From assembly GCA_043778145.1 (NCBI GenBank), contig JAYWGR010000001.1, positions 62,001 through 126,000 of the forward strand: a DNA stretch of 64,000 bases, read 5' to 3'. The notes beneath the pieces are model-generated. The model made no database searches. It was given only the letters and a program-made list of their open reading frames with translations, and was not told the origin of the DNA. The translations under genes and the position numbers were made by a program. Positions within the stretch are counted from its first letter, which is position 1. Each line of letters starts with the position of its first letter. This stretch comes from LMDS01 sp043778145 (GTDB lineage: Bacteria; Pseudomonadota; Gammaproteobacteria; Burkholderiales; Burkholderiaceae_C). Of this stretch, positions 35,309-44,456 are shown in pieces.

Positions 35309-36940
35309 TCAGGCCGCGACCAACTCCCGCAGCATGTTTGGCGCGTGCGCACCGCGGCGCTCGGGCAGCCACGCGAGCACATCGCTCGCATCAAGTTCAG
35401 GATGCTTTGCGGTAGCGCTGGCAACGATGTCGGCTGCGAGGGCGATGAGTTGGGTCATCGAGGCTTCCATGCGCGCGTTGAATGCGGTCTCGTCGAGCTC
35501 ATCGGTGAGGCCGCGGTTCAGCTCGGCAAACCAAGGCAGGCTGGCCTGGTCGAGCATTTGCGCCGGGTTGTGGCCCGGGCTCACATCGCCCCAAGCGCTG
35601 AGGAATTTTTGCATCGCCACGTTGAGGCTTTGCGCATCGGCAAGTGCCGATTGCAGCCGCGCCATCGCATTCACATCGGTCATGCGGTTCTGGAAGAACA
35701 GCTGGCACATCACGCCCCAGTAGACGGTGTAGTCCCACACCACCTTCATCGGCAGCACCTCGGCATTGCCGAAGAGCTTGTACTGGCCCACGTAGAGCGG
35801 CAGCATCGACTCATAGAACAAGAAGTAGAGCCGCTCGTACATGGTGGCCAGCCGCGTGATCCGGGCGCCGGCACGGTCTTGGGCGATCAACTCGGTGATG
35901 TAGGTGTTGGCCATCGAGATGAAGTCACCTCCGGGCGAATAGAACGGGTCGAGGAAGACGCCCGCTTCACCGGTGAGTGCCCAACGATCGGTGCCCGAGA
36001 ACACGCGCTTGCAGCCGTACGAGAAGCGCTTGAAGAAGGCGAAATCCTGCAGCGTGTCGCGCTTCGATTCAAGGTCGCGGTGCAGCTGCGGCTGATGCAC
36101 GGCGAGCCAGGTCATGGCCTTCTCGAAGCTGTTGATGCGGTCGAGCGGGTGCAGCGCCGCATCGGCCACGATGCCGACCGAATGCGAGCCCGATGCCAGC
36201 GGGATCAGCCACACCCAGTAGCCCTCGCCCACCAGATGGTTGGTCGAGAGCCAGCGGTTTGGCGGTGTGCAGCGGGCAAGCCAATCGGCATCGTTTGACC
36301 ACTCATTCACATCGATCCGCGCGCCCATGCGGAACCACACCGCATTCGCATCGTGATCGTTGGCCTGTGCGAGATCGAGCTTGCGCTTGATGAGCCCGGC
36401 GCGGCCAGCGGCGTCAATCAGCCAAGTGCATTCGGCCTCGAAGCTCGCGCCTTGCGATTCATAGCGAACATGGTGGCTTGCACCGGCTTGGCCGAGCGTG
36501 AAGTCGCGCACCAGGCTCGCATCGGCATAGCGAATGCCGCGCTCGCGCGCCAACGCCGCCAGGTCGTTCTCAAGGATGCCGCGATCGAGCTGGTAGCTTG
36601 CCGTGGGCAGCACATGGCTTGCGCCGAGTTCGGTCACGCTCGCGATGTCTTGTGAGCCGTCAGAGAAGAAGAAACGGAAGCCGAACTTCTTCAGGTGCTT
36701 CTCTTGCAAATAGGCCTCGAGCCCGAGCACCTTTGACAAATAGTGCGCCTGGATCTCGACCGACGACTCGCCCACCTTGTGCGCCGCCTCCGGCACGGGG
36801 TGCGTGCGCCGCTCGAGCACGAGGATGTCGATCTCCGGCTCGCGCTGCTTGAGCTGCAAGGCGAGCGTGAGGCCGGCCAGGCCGCCGCCGAGGATGATCA
36901 CGTCGTGCTGGGCTTGGGTCGTCGCGGCCATCGTGTTCAT
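35309..36940 (-). CDS. flavin-dependent halogenase-like oxidoreductase (second copy)
   Basis: A 543-residue FAD protein: VIILGGGLAGLTLALQL, then the halogenase-type HKVGESSVEI. The W-x-W-x-I-P motif lies at residues 242-247 (WVWLIP) and GEAGVFLDPFYSPGGDF is the second flavin site. About 150 residues follow that are not part of the flavin core. It is only distantly similar to the first copy at 28066. Last gene of the minus-strand operon, 20 bp after the ketoreductase. It could halogenate, hydroxylate or otherwise oxidise the aryl ring. Confidence 0.8.
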   Translation of the reverse strand: MNTMAATTQAQHDVIILGGGLAGLTLALQLKQREPEIDILVLERRTHPVPEAAHKVGESSVEIQAHYLSKVLGLEAYLQEKHLKKFGFRFFFSDGSQDIASVTELGASHVLPTASYQLDRGILENDLAALARERGIRYADASLVRDFTLGQAGASHHVRYESQGASFEAECTWLIDAAGRAGLIKRKLDLAQANDHDANAVWFRMGARIDVNEWSNDADWLARCTPPNRWLSTNHLVGEGYWVWLIPLASGSHSVGIVADAALHPLDRINSFEKAMTWLAVHQPQLHRDLESKRDTLQDFAFFKRFSYGCKRVFSGTDRWALTGEAGVFLDPFYSPGGDFISMANTYITELIAQDRAGARITRLATMYERLYFLFYESMLPLYVGQYKLFGNAEVLPMKVVWDYTVYWGVMCQLFFQNRMTDVNAMARLQSALADAQSLNVAMQKFLSAWGDVSPGHNPAQMLDQASLPWFAELNRGLTDELDETAFNARMEASMTQLIALAADIVASATAKHPELDASDVLAWLPERRGAHAPNMLRELVAA

Positions 36941-36960
36941 GCGCTCTTTCGAAATGGAGT

Positions 36961-37713
36961 TCAGATCATCGCGCCGTTGATCGAGATGATCTGGCTGCTG
37001 ATGTAGGCCGCGTTTTCAGAGGCGAGAAAGGTGACGAGCGCGGCCACTTCATCGGCCGTGCCGGCGCGCTTCATGGGCACCATGCGTTCGATGGTCGCCG
37101 GGTCGAAATCGGTCGCCATGCCGCTGTTGATGATGCCCGGCGCCACCGCGTTGACCGTGATGCCCCGGCTCGCGACTTCGAGCGCCAATGCTTTGGTGGC
37201 GCTGTTGATGGCGCCTTTGGCTGCCGCGTAGTTGACCTGCCCGCGGTTGCCGGCGATGGCCGTCATCGACGAGATGTTGATCACCCGCCCCCAGCGGGTG
37301 CGGATCATCGGCATGATCAGCGCCTGCGTGACGTGGAAGAAGCCGTTGAGCGAGACGTCAATGACGTTGTTCCACTGCGCCTCCCGCAGCGCGGGGAAGG
37401 CGGCGTCGTCATGCGTGCCGGCGTTGTTGACGAGGATCTGTATCGGCCCGACGGCAAGCAATGGCGCCAACGCGGCGATCGTCGCGTCGCGATCGGTCAC
37501 GTCGAACGAACAAGCTTCGGCGCTGCCGCCGGCTGCCGTGATCTCTTCGGCCAACGCGCGTGCGGCATCCAGCCGCGAATTAGCGTGCACCATCACATGC
37601 GCGCCGGCTGCTGCGAGCTGCTTTGCGATTGCGCGGCCAAGGCCGCCACTGGCGCCGGTGACGAGGGCGCGACGGCGGGGAGTGGTGGGGCTGGTAGGGT
37701 TGATGGGGTTCAA
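36961..37713 (-). CDS. 3-ketoacyl-ACP reductase, FabG/ApeQ-type
   Basis: Short-chain dehydrogenase of 250 residues: VTGASGGLGRAIAKQL for NADPH, NNAGTHDD, and the catalytic Ser-Tyr-Lys in INISSMTAIAG and QVNYAAAKGA. It would reduce beta-keto groups during polyene extension. The start is a TTG at 37713 overlapping the dehydratase TGA (TTGA), since no ATG precedes the Rossmann motif. Confidence 0.92.
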   Translation of the reverse strand: MNPINPTSPTTPRRRALVTGASGGLGRAIAKQLAAAGAHVMVHANSRLDAARALAEEITAAGGSAEACSFDVTDRDATIAALAPLLAVGPIQILVNNAGTHDDAAFPALREAQWNNVIDVSLNGFFHVTQALIMPMIRTRWGRVINISSMTAIAGNRGQVNYAAAKGAINSATKALALEVASRGITVNAVAPGIINSGMATDFDPATIERMVPMKRAGTADEVAALVTFLASENAAYISSQIISINGAMI

Positions 37714-38228
37714 GCAGGAGTCTCCAAAGCCGCAAGCGGCGTGTTCAGCACGACTGTGGCGCGGCCTTCCGCAACCGGCGAGCCGTCGTGGCTGACGCTG
37801 AATTGATAGAGGATTTGCCGATCATCGCCGGCTTGGCGCGTGGCTTCAATGCGCAGGTCGCCGGCGAGGTCGTCGAGGCGCAGCCGGTGCAGCTTCACGC
37901 CGCGCGCGCTGGCCAAATAGCCCGGGCTCGCCACGGTGCCTGCTGCTTGCCCGCAGAGTGCCCCGTGCAAGGCCATCGCCTGCGCGGCGTATTCGATCGC
38001 GGCAGAAGCGAGCAGGCCGCTCGCGCTGCGCAACGGGTGCGCAGCCTCGCGGTGGTTGCTCGCGCTGCAGGTGATGCGGGTGGCATCCCAATCGATGAGC
38101 TGCGTCAGCAGGCACATCGGGCCTTGGTGCGGTATCAGCCGCGCAATGGCCGCATTGTTTTCTGGGAAACAAGCGGCCGCTCCCACGTTCGCCTGCTGGC
38201 GCGGTGCGGCAGGTTCGGGGCCGGTCAT
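37710..38228 (-). CDS. ApeP-like 3-hydroxyacyl-ACP dehydratase
   Basis: A 172-residue hotdog-fold protein with IARLIPHQGPMCLLTQLIDW near the N-terminus, matching the entry region of FabZ-like/ApeP dehydratases, and a central LASAAIEYAAQAMALHGAL helix. In APE systems ApeP-type and ApeI-type subunits form a dehydratase complex; the ApeI-like partner would be the gene at 46313. Overlaps neighbours by 4 bp on both sides. Confidence 0.82.
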   Translation of the reverse strand: MTGPEPAAPRQQANVGAAACFPENNAAIARLIPHQGPMCLLTQLIDWDATRITCSASNHREAAHPLRSASGLLASAAIEYAAQAMALHGALCGQAAGTVASPGYLASARGVKLHRLRLDDLAGDLRIEATRQAGDDRQILYQFSVSHDGSPVAEGRATVVLNTPLAALETPA

Positions 38229-39031
38229 GACAGGCTTTCGACGACCACGCGCAGCATCAAGTGCGGCAGGTAAGCCAGCGTCAGGCTGCGAGCCGGTCCG
38301 CCACGCGCAAGCAGCTGAAGCAGCGGCAGCGCGGCGGCGGCCGGAATGCTTTGGCGCAGCGCATCGAGCGAGGCATCGCCGCAGCCATCGGGCGCGCCCG
38401 AGGTGGTCGCGTCTTGCAGTTCGATGACCACCGCAGCGATCGACCGCGGCGTGGCGGCCGGTGTCAGCACGAAGGCGAGGCCAAAGTTATCGAGCAGCGG
38501 CCGAACGGTGTTCAGCGGCTCGGGATAGGGCAGGTCATAGGCGACGAGCAGCAGCGGCTCGCCGCTCGACTGCATCACCGTCGCGGCTTCGATCAAGCCG
38601 GCGCCGAAGCTGCCGTCAAACGCGCAAATGCTGGTCGATGCGGTCCGGCTGCCCACGGCGATGTGCCAGTAGCCCGCCGCCGCGTTGTGAACCGAGTTGG
38701 TGAACCGCACGGGCGAAATCAGCGGGTTGGGGCTCGCCAGCGTTTCGCACAGTGAATGGCAATTCGCGCCTTCGCCGCCGGAAGAAGTGAACACGCTGCC
38801 CAGCGCGGTGGGGTCGCAGGCCGCGTGCGCGATCGCCTCTTCGGCCACGGCCATCGCCAGCCGGATCACCGGCCCGGCGCGGCGCCGCTCGGCTGGTGGC
38901 AGGCGCGGCGGCGCGGGCAGCACGCTGAGCGCAAACACATGCGCTGCCTCGCCGCGCAAGGTGGCCTGCGCCAGTTGCCACGACGGCAAGCCCGGCCCGA
39001 GCAAGCCGATGCCTTCGATGAAGACCTTCAT
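38225..39031 (-). CDS. chain-length-factor-like ketosynthase N-terminal-domain protein (ApeC-like)
   Basis: A 268-residue protein covering only the N-terminal half of a ketosynthase fold: VFIEGIGLLGPGLPSWQL at the start and FTNSVHNAAAGYWHIAVG in the core. A region around Cys136 (TSICAFDGSFGAGL) aligns by eye with the KS nucleophile loop. The half that carries the catalytic His and Lys is absent, so it should not condense alone. Its position directly after the full ketosynthase, with ATGA overlap, fits a KS/CLF-type heterodimer. Confidence 0.82.
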   Translation of the reverse strand: MKVFIEGIGLLGPGLPSWQLAQATLRGEAAHVFALSVLPAPPRLPPAERRRAGPVIRLAMAVAEEAIAHAACDPTALGSVFTSSGGEGANCHSLCETLASPNPLISPVRFTNSVHNAAAGYWHIAVGSRTASTSICAFDGSFGAGLIEAATVMQSSGEPLLLVAYDLPYPEPLNTVRPLLDNFGLAFVLTPAATPRSIAAVVIELQDATTSGAPDGCGDASLDALRQSIPAAAALPLLQLLARGGPARSLTLAYLPHLMLRVVVESLS

Positions 39032-40218
39032 GTTGCTGCTCCCAGCACGAGGCTCGCGTTGGTGCCGCCAAAGCCGAAGGAGTTGCTGAGCACGGTGCGC
39101 AGTGTTGCGTCGCGATTGGCCGTGAGGTAGTTGACGCGCGCGGCGCCATCGAGCGCCTGCACGTTCAGGCCGCCGGGCATGAAGCCGTGCTGCATCGCCA
39201 ACAACGCGATTGCCACTTCCACCCCGCCGGCCGCGCCGAGAGTGTGGCCGGTCGCGCCTTTGGTCGAGCTGCCGGGCGTGCCGCTGCCGAAGACGGCGTG
39301 CACGGCGCGGTCTTCTGAAGCGTCGTTGCTCGGGGTCGCGGTGCCGTGCAGGTTGATGTAGTCGATGTCGGCGGGCGTGAGGCCGGCTGCGGCGAGCGCA
39401 GCGCGCATCGCCGCGATGGCGCCTGCGCCTTCGGGGTGGGGTGTGCTCATGTGGAAGCCGTCGTTGCTTTCGCCAACGCCGAGCAGCCAGCCTTGCGGCG
39501 TGGCGCCAGCACCCGCTTCGCGTTCGACGAGCGCAAACGCCGCCGCCTCGCCGATCGACAAGCCTTGCCGATTGGCATCCCACGGCCGGCACACATCGGG
39601 CGAGAGCAGTTCGAGCGCGTTGAAGCCGTAGAGCGTGGTCAGGCAAAGGCTGTCGACCCCGCCGATCACTGCCGCATCGATCAGCCCGGCGTCGAGCATG
39701 CGGCTCGCATTGCCGAACACCTTGGCGCTCGATGAGCAGGCCGTTGAGACGACCACGCTCGGCCCACGCGCGCCGAGCGCTGCAGCCACGAACGCCGCGA
39801 CCGAATGCGTGTTTTGCGTTTCGGCGTACCGAAAGCCTGCGGGCAACGCGCCTTGCGCATCGCGCTGCCTGTAGGCAAGTTCGGTCTGCAGCAAGCCGGA
39901 TGTGCTGGTGCCAAGGAACACGCCCACGCGCGCCGCGCCCCACCGGCCAATCGCCTGCGCCACCGCATCGGCAAAGCCGTCTTGCTGCAGGCCCAGCCAA
40001 GCGAGCCGGTTGTTGCGGCAATCGAAGCGGGCGAGTGCCGGCGGCAAGACCACGTCGTCAACGCCTGGCACCTCGCCGATCCACGTTGGCAGCGGCACGC
40101 CCATGAAGTCGTTCGGGGCGAGGCCGCAGCGCTGCTCGCGCAAGGCGGCCAGCGTGGGCGCGCAACCGGTGCCGATGGCGCTGGCCACGGTGAAGTTGGA
40201 GATGGCGAGTGGTGTCAT
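39028..40218 (-). CDS. beta-ketoacyl-ACP synthase, ApeO-like
   Basis: A 396-residue ketosynthase with Cys161 (VVVSTACSSSAKVFGN), His291 (INLHGTATPSND), Lys320 and His325 (TKGATGHTLGAAGG), so catalytically complete. By neighbourhood it is the chain-extending enzyme of the aryl polyene system, paired with the truncated ketosynthase-like protein downstream. Overlaps methyltransferase and CLF-like genes by 4 bp each, consistent with fixed stoichiometry. Confidence 0.92.
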   Translation of the reverse strand: MTPLAISNFTVASAIGTGCAPTLAALREQRCGLAPNDFMGVPLPTWIGEVPGVDDVVLPPALARFDCRNNRLAWLGLQQDGFADAVAQAIGRWGAARVGVFLGTSTSGLLQTELAYRQRDAQGALPAGFRYAETQNTHSVAAFVAAALGARGPSVVVSTACSSSAKVFGNASRMLDAGLIDAAVIGGVDSLCLTTLYGFNALELLSPDVCRPWDANRQGLSIGEAAAFALVEREAGAGATPQGWLLGVGESNDGFHMSTPHPEGAGAIAAMRAALAAAGLTPADIDYINLHGTATPSNDASEDRAVHAVFGSGTPGSSTKGATGHTLGAAGGVEVAIALLAMQHGFMPGGLNVQALDGAARVNYLTANRDATLRTVLSNSFGFGGTNASLVLGAAT

Positions 40219-41177
40219 TTGGACGTTTCCCGCGAGCGCGCGGGTTGGGCCGCGGCAACTGGCAGTTGTGCTGTGAGCAACACGTTGGCGAACGGCGTGC
40301 CCTGGCTCATCGGTTGAGCCTGCACGGTGAAGCCGAGCGCCTCGATGCGGTTGATCCAGGCGGCGAGTGGCCGTGTGAACGTCGGCACACGGCGATGACC
40401 GCGGATGAACGTCACGAGGCGGTCGACGATTTGGCTGGCGTGAAAGCGTGCGTTGGGCGAGTCGTCACCGATGCGCAGCAGCAAGCGGCCACCGGCGGGC
40501 AGCGCGCTGCGAACGCGGTCGAGCACGGCGTCTTGTTCGGCGATGTCGATGTAGTGCAGCACGTCGAGGATCACAACGACATCGGCTTTCCGAAACGGTG
40601 TGCGGCGCATGTCGCCGTGGATGAACTCGGCCTGCGCCGTGGCGCCGAGCGCGGCGCGCGCGCGTGCCACGTCTTTGGCCATCAGCTCGATGCCGGTGAT
40701 GCGTGTGCCTTCAGGCGCTGCCGCCCAGCTGCGCGGCCATTCGCCTCGCGAGGCCTGGGCTGCGGCGGCGCGCAACAAGCCAGCGAGCAGGCCTTGGCCG
40801 CAGCCGATGTCGAGCACGCGCGCGCGCGGTGCGATCAGACCGTGGCCGATGATGTGGCGGAACACCGGATCGACGCCGAGCTTGCCGCGCGCAAAGCCGT
40901 GGCTGAACAGGCCCGCAGCGCGGTACGGCTCGGCGGCGGCTCGGACGAGCGCTTTCCAGTCACGGTCGTTTGGTTTGATGGCGGTGTGTGCGGTGATTGA
41001 AGAATCTTCCTGATGCGCACTCCGGTGTTCGCGCTCCGGGCGGCCGTGCGGGGTCAACGGGGAACCTTCGTGCTGCGCACTCCGGAGTTCGCCTTCCGGG
41101 CGGCCGCGCGAGATCCACGGGGAACCTTCGTGCTGCGCACTCCGGTGTTCGCCCTCCGGGCGGCCGCGCAGGCTCAC
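40215..41177 (-). CDS. class I AdoMet methyltransferase with repeat-encoded N-terminus
   Basis: A 320-residue ORF. From about residue 65 it is a Rossmann methyltransferase: RVLDIGCGQGLLAGLLRAA (motif I), GIELMAKDVARARAAL and VVVILDVLHYID (motif IV region). PYRAAGLFSHGFARGKLG before it is typical of aryl polyene cluster methylases that modify the aryl ring. The first 60 residues are three copies of a 20-residue unit (GRPEGEHRSAQHEGSP) encoded by tandem 60-bp repeats. No ATG or GTG lies between the repeats and the methylase domain. The start is either the GTG at 41177, which overlaps the deacetylase stop, or a TTG at 41057 in the third unit, 7 bases after GAAGG. Confidence 0.82.
   Translation of the reverse strand: MSLRGRPEGEHRSAQHEGSPWISRGRPEGELRSAQHEGSPLTPHGRPEREHRSAHQEDSSITAHTAIKPNDRDWKALVRAAAEPYRAAGLFSHGFARGKLGVDPVFRHIIGHGLIAPRARVLDIGCGQGLLAGLLRAAAAQASRGEWPRSWAAAPEGTRITGIELMAKDVARARAALGATAQAEFIHGDMRRTPFRKADVVVILDVLHYIDIAEQDAVLDRVRSALPAGGRLLLRIGDDSPNARFHASQIVDRLVTFIRGHRRVPTFTRPLAAWINRIEALGFTVQAQPMSQGTPFANVLLTAQLPVAAAQPARSRETSK
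40998..41177 (-). repeat. three tandem 60-bp repeats encoding the methyltransferase N-terminus
   Basis: Units at 41177-41118, 41117-41058 and 41057-40998. Each contains a GGCCGCCCGGA-type core, CGGAGTGCGCA and, in the first two, GAAGGTTCCCCG. The period is a multiple of three, so the frame is kept. The first unit begins GTGAGCCTGC, as do the 62-bp junction repeats at 46180-46242 and 46800, which shows that they are one family. Confidence 0.9.
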
Positions 41178-42019
41178 GAGCCCACCTCGGCGCGCGTCGC
41201 TTCGGGCAAGGTCACAGCCCGCAAGCCTTCCGCGCGAAAGCGCTCCAGCAGCGCCGGCAGCACTTCGAGCACGACGGGCCGGCCGCTCGGCGCGAGAGCG
41301 GCGTTGCCGTCGTGCAGCAAAACGATGTCGCCCGCGGCGAGATTGCGCGTGAGGCGGGCCAGCACGCCGGCTGGCTCGCCGCGCTGGGTGTCGAAGCCGC
41401 GGCGCGTCCAGCTCACGAGTTGCAGGCCGAGTTGATCGAGCACCGGCGCAAGGAAGGGGTTGCGCAGGCCCGCCGGCGCGCGGAAGAACCGGGGCGCCTC
41501 GCCGGTGATGCTGGCGAGCGTGTCTTGTGCCGAGCCGATCTCACGGCGAAAGCGGCCCATGCCCATCAACGAGAACGTGTGCCGATGGTGCCGGCTGTGG
41601 TTTTGCACGCTGTGCCCGCGGCGCACGATCTCGCGGCAGAGCGCAGGGTGTGCCGCAGCGCGCTCGGCGATGCAGAAGAAGGTGGCGCGGGCTTGATGCT
41701 CATCGAGCAGGTCGAGCACGGCGGGTGTGACGGCGGGGTCGGGGCCGTCATCGATCGTCAGCGCCACTTCGCCGCGTGCGGCCGATGCCTTGGGCAATTG
41801 GCGAATGTTCGCGCCGAGCCAGGTTGAGCGTGGCCAAAGGCCGGTGGCGGTGATGAGCGCATGGTCGAGTGCCACGGCGCCAAGTGCCCAGGGCCAGAGT
41901 GTGGGTGCGGCGGTGACTGCAACTGCGGCGCCAAGGTGGCAAGCGATGCTGGCTTTCACCAACGCGGGCGGGCGCCAGCGACGCGTCTCGCGGTGGGCCG
42001 AAGAGGAATGTGCGTGCAT
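41174..42019 (-). CDS. NodB-domain polysaccharide deacetylase
   Basis: A 281-residue protein with two N-terminal hydrophobic segments and a NodB domain: VALTIDDGPDPAV (catalytic Asp pair), HSRHHRHTF (metal His), FRAPAG and LLHDGN. It would be membrane-bound and act on an N- or O-acetylated sugar. Its presence in the operon suggests the pigment carries an acetylated sugar or that the cell wall is modified, but this is inference. ATG 42019 is chosen over a preceding TTG. The 3' end overlaps the methyltransferase GTG. Confidence 0.85.
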   Translation of the reverse strand: MHAHSSSAHRETRRWRPPALVKASIACHLGAAVAVTAAPTLWPWALGAVALDHALITATGLWPRSTWLGANIRQLPKASAARGEVALTIDDGPDPAVTPAVLDLLDEHQARATFFCIAERAAAHPALCREIVRRGHSVQNHSRHHRHTFSLMGMGRFRREIGSAQDTLASITGEAPRFFRAPAGLRNPFLAPVLDQLGLQLVSWTRRGFDTQRGEPAGVLARLTRNLAAGDIVLLHDGNAALAPSGRPVVLEVLPALLERFRAEGLRAVTLPEATRAEVGS

Positions 42020-42074
42020 CAAACGGACGACTGGCTTCGGCGATAGGCCGGCAAACGGGAGATGCCGCGTGCTG

Positions 42075-44435
42075 CTAGCCCGTAATTTTTACACACGACC
42101 ATGGGCGCTGCGCCGGGATGAACGCGGCTGAGAGAAGCAAGCACAGCAGCGCTCCTGGTGCCACGACTTGGCCAATTGCAAACAGCGCCGGGATGCTGGC
42201 CAGCGCCAGCAAGCCGAAGGAGATCACCGCGGCCAAGTTGGCGAGCGCGAGCGAGGCGAGCGTGTCGGCATCGCCCCCGCCGGTGTGGCGCAATTGGTCA
42301 AAGAAGAGCGCGTAGTTCGAGCCGATCGCCACCACGAGCAAGAAGCCGACGAGGTGCAAGATGCCGAGCGCCGCGCCGGCGAGCGAGAGGCCGGCCATCA
42401 CGATGACGACGGCCGCTGCAATCGGCTGCGCGATCTGCAGCAGCCGCCGCCATGAGCGCAGGTGCAGGCCGAGCAGCAGGCACACAGCCAGCGCGCCGAG
42501 CAGCGCTTGCACCGAGGCCTCGTGCAAGTAGCGCGCATAAAGGCGCTTGAGCTCGCCGCCGATGTCAACGATCTGCACGCCGGGCAGGCCGGCGAGCGCT
42601 TGGCGCAGCGCTGCTTCGTCGATCGGCTTGGCGCCGGCTTGCAGGCTGAGCAACGCGCGCCATGGGCGGCCGGCGTTGCCGGGCACGAGCATGGCGTCGA
42701 CAGCGGTGGCGAGTGGCGTGCCCTGGAGCGCGGCGCGCGTGAGCACCGGCAGTTGGCGCGCGGCCTGCACGTCGCGAACGAACTCGCCGAGGCGATCGGC
42801 TGCCAGCGGGCCGCCGGCAGTGGCCTCGGCGAGCCGACTGCGCAGTGCGGCTTCATCAGGAAGCGCGGCGCGGCGCGCGGCTTGGGTGGCGGCGCTTGGC
42901 AGCAGGCGCGCGGGCGAGTCGTAGCCTTCGATTGCGCCAGCGTCAACCAACTTGTCGAGCCGCGCGCCGGCGGCCTCAGCCAGCGTGAGCACGCTCGCTT
43001 CGTCAGCCGCTGACAGCGCAAGCAGCAGCCCCGAGTCGGATGCGCCCACATCGGCGCGCAAGGCGGCATCTTGCTGCATTGCCGCCTCGCCAACCGGGCT
43101 GAGAGACGCCAGATCGCCGCGCCACGGCGAAGGCCGCAGCGCCAGCACCAGCGCGGCTGCAACGGCAAGCGCCACGAGCGGCCACCGCAGCCGCGGCAGG
43201 CGCGCTGCGCACCAGCCGGTTGCCTCGCCCAAACGGCGCCGTAAGCCGAGGCCGGGCGCGCCGTCGGGCGCGAGCACGGGGAACACGAAGCGTGTGGTGA
43301 AGGCTGCGGCAGCCAGGCCCGCCATCGAGAACACGCCGAGCTGTGCGAGCCCCGAGAAGCCGGAGAAGAGCAGGGCAGCAAAGCCGCAGAGCGAAGTCCA
43401 GAGGCCGAGCCGCACAGTGGGCCAGCTCTCGCCAAGCCAGCGCTGCGCCCCGGAGCCGCGCGGCGCGCCGTGCGCTGTGCGCGCCTGGATCAAGTAGTAG
43501 ATCGCGTAGTCAACCGCCTCGCCGATCAAGGTGGTGCCAAAGCCGAGCGTGATGCCGTGAACCTGCCCGAACACCAAGCTCACCGCGGCGATGCCGCCGA
43601 GCACGCCGCTGGCGACCGGCAGCAAAGCCATGCCGAGCGCCCGCAGCGAACCGAAGGCGATGAGCATGAGTGCGACGATCGCCACGCCACCAGCCATCGC
43701 CAGCCGCTCGACCTCGTGCTTGATCTGCGCGCGCGAGGCGACCGCGAAGGTTCCGGCGCCCGAGACGACGAGCCGCAGCCCCTGCGCGGCATACGGCGCA
43801 AAACTGGTCTTCAGGCCGGTGAGCGCAGCTTCTTGCGCATCGAGGTCGGCGCCATCGGCGCGGGTGATCGCGAGCATCACCGCGCGCTCCGTGGTGCGTG
43901 AGGCCCAGGCGCCGCCTTCGTTCTTCGGGCCGTTGCGCGGCAACATGGTTTCGGCCATGCGCACGGTCTCGCCGGTGGGGTCGCGCAGGATCACGGCCTT
44001 GACCATCGCGCCGGCCGGCGTGCCGAGCAGCGAGAGCGTGTCGGCGATGCCGTCGCGCAGGCCATCCGCGGTGAAGCGCTGCGCATCGACGGCTGGGCTC
44101 AGCACATAGCGGTGGTCGAACAAGAAGCGGCCGAAGGCTTCGTACTGCGCGTTGTCGCCGTTGTTGACCGACTCGAATGCGCCGCTCGCGCGCAGGCTGC
44201 GGCCCCATGCGAGCGACGCCGCGCCGCGCTGATCGGCGGTGCCGCCTTCAATGCCGATCAGCACCAGCCGCGCACCGAGCCCGCTGCGCAGCTGGTCGAG
44301 CAGCACCGCTTGTTCGGCGCTCGGTGATGAAGGCAAGAAGGCCGACAGATCGGCCACATAGTGGCTGCGCGCCGTCACCCAGCCCGCAAGCAAGAGGCCC
44401 ACGAGCCAGAGGCCGAGCGCCCGGCGACCGCGCAT
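42075..44435 (-). CDS. MMPL/RND-family exporter (ApeM-like)
   Basis: A 786-residue inner-membrane transporter with two repeated halves, each with one helix, a large periplasmic loop and a five-helix bundle. Examples of the bundles are ERLAMAGGVAIVALMLIAFG, and GFGTTLIGEAVDYAIYYLIQ in the first half matched by FLLVVAIGSNYALFFDQLRH in the second. Members in APE clusters are thought to move the lipid-linked polyene outward. The frame stays open upstream through 12-bp repeats that would read Leu-Ile-Ala-Arg, but without a standard start codon. Confidence 0.88.
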   Translation of the reverse strand: MRGRRALGLWLVGLLLAGWVTARSHYVADLSAFLPSSPSAEQAVLLDQLRSGLGARLVLIGIEGGTADQRGAASLAWGRSLRASGAFESVNNGDNAQYEAFGRFLFDHRYVLSPAVDAQRFTADGLRDGIADTLSLLGTPAGAMVKAVILRDPTGETVRMAETMLPRNGPKNEGGAWASRTTERAVMLAITRADGADLDAQEAALTGLKTSFAPYAAQGLRLVVSGAGTFAVASRAQIKHEVERLAMAGGVAIVALMLIAFGSLRALGMALLPVASGVLGGIAAVSLVFGQVHGITLGFGTTLIGEAVDYAIYYLIQARTAHGAPRGSGAQRWLGESWPTVRLGLWTSLCGFAALLFSGFSGLAQLGVFSMAGLAAAAFTTRFVFPVLAPDGAPGLGLRRRLGEATGWCAARLPRLRWPLVALAVAAALVLALRPSPWRGDLASLSPVGEAAMQQDAALRADVGASDSGLLLALSAADEASVLTLAEAAGARLDKLVDAGAIEGYDSPARLLPSAATQAARRAALPDEAALRSRLAEATAGGPLAADRLGEFVRDVQAARQLPVLTRAALQGTPLATAVDAMLVPGNAGRPWRALLSLQAGAKPIDEAALRQALAGLPGVQIVDIGGELKRLYARYLHEASVQALLGALAVCLLLGLHLRSWRRLLQIAQPIAAAVVIVMAGLSLAGAALGILHLVGFLLVVAIGSNYALFFDQLRHTGGGDADTLASLALANLAAVISFGLLALASIPALFAIGQVVAPGALLCLLLSAAFIPAQRPWSCVKITG

Positions 44436-44456
44436 CTGCCTGGAGATCGAAGAGGA

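Noticed and set aside
35078..36298. A 406-codon open frame on the plus strand through the second halogenase-like gene
   Set aside because: It is antisense to a clearly conserved flavoprotein. Long antisense frames are common in GC-rich DNA, and it shows no recognisable domain.
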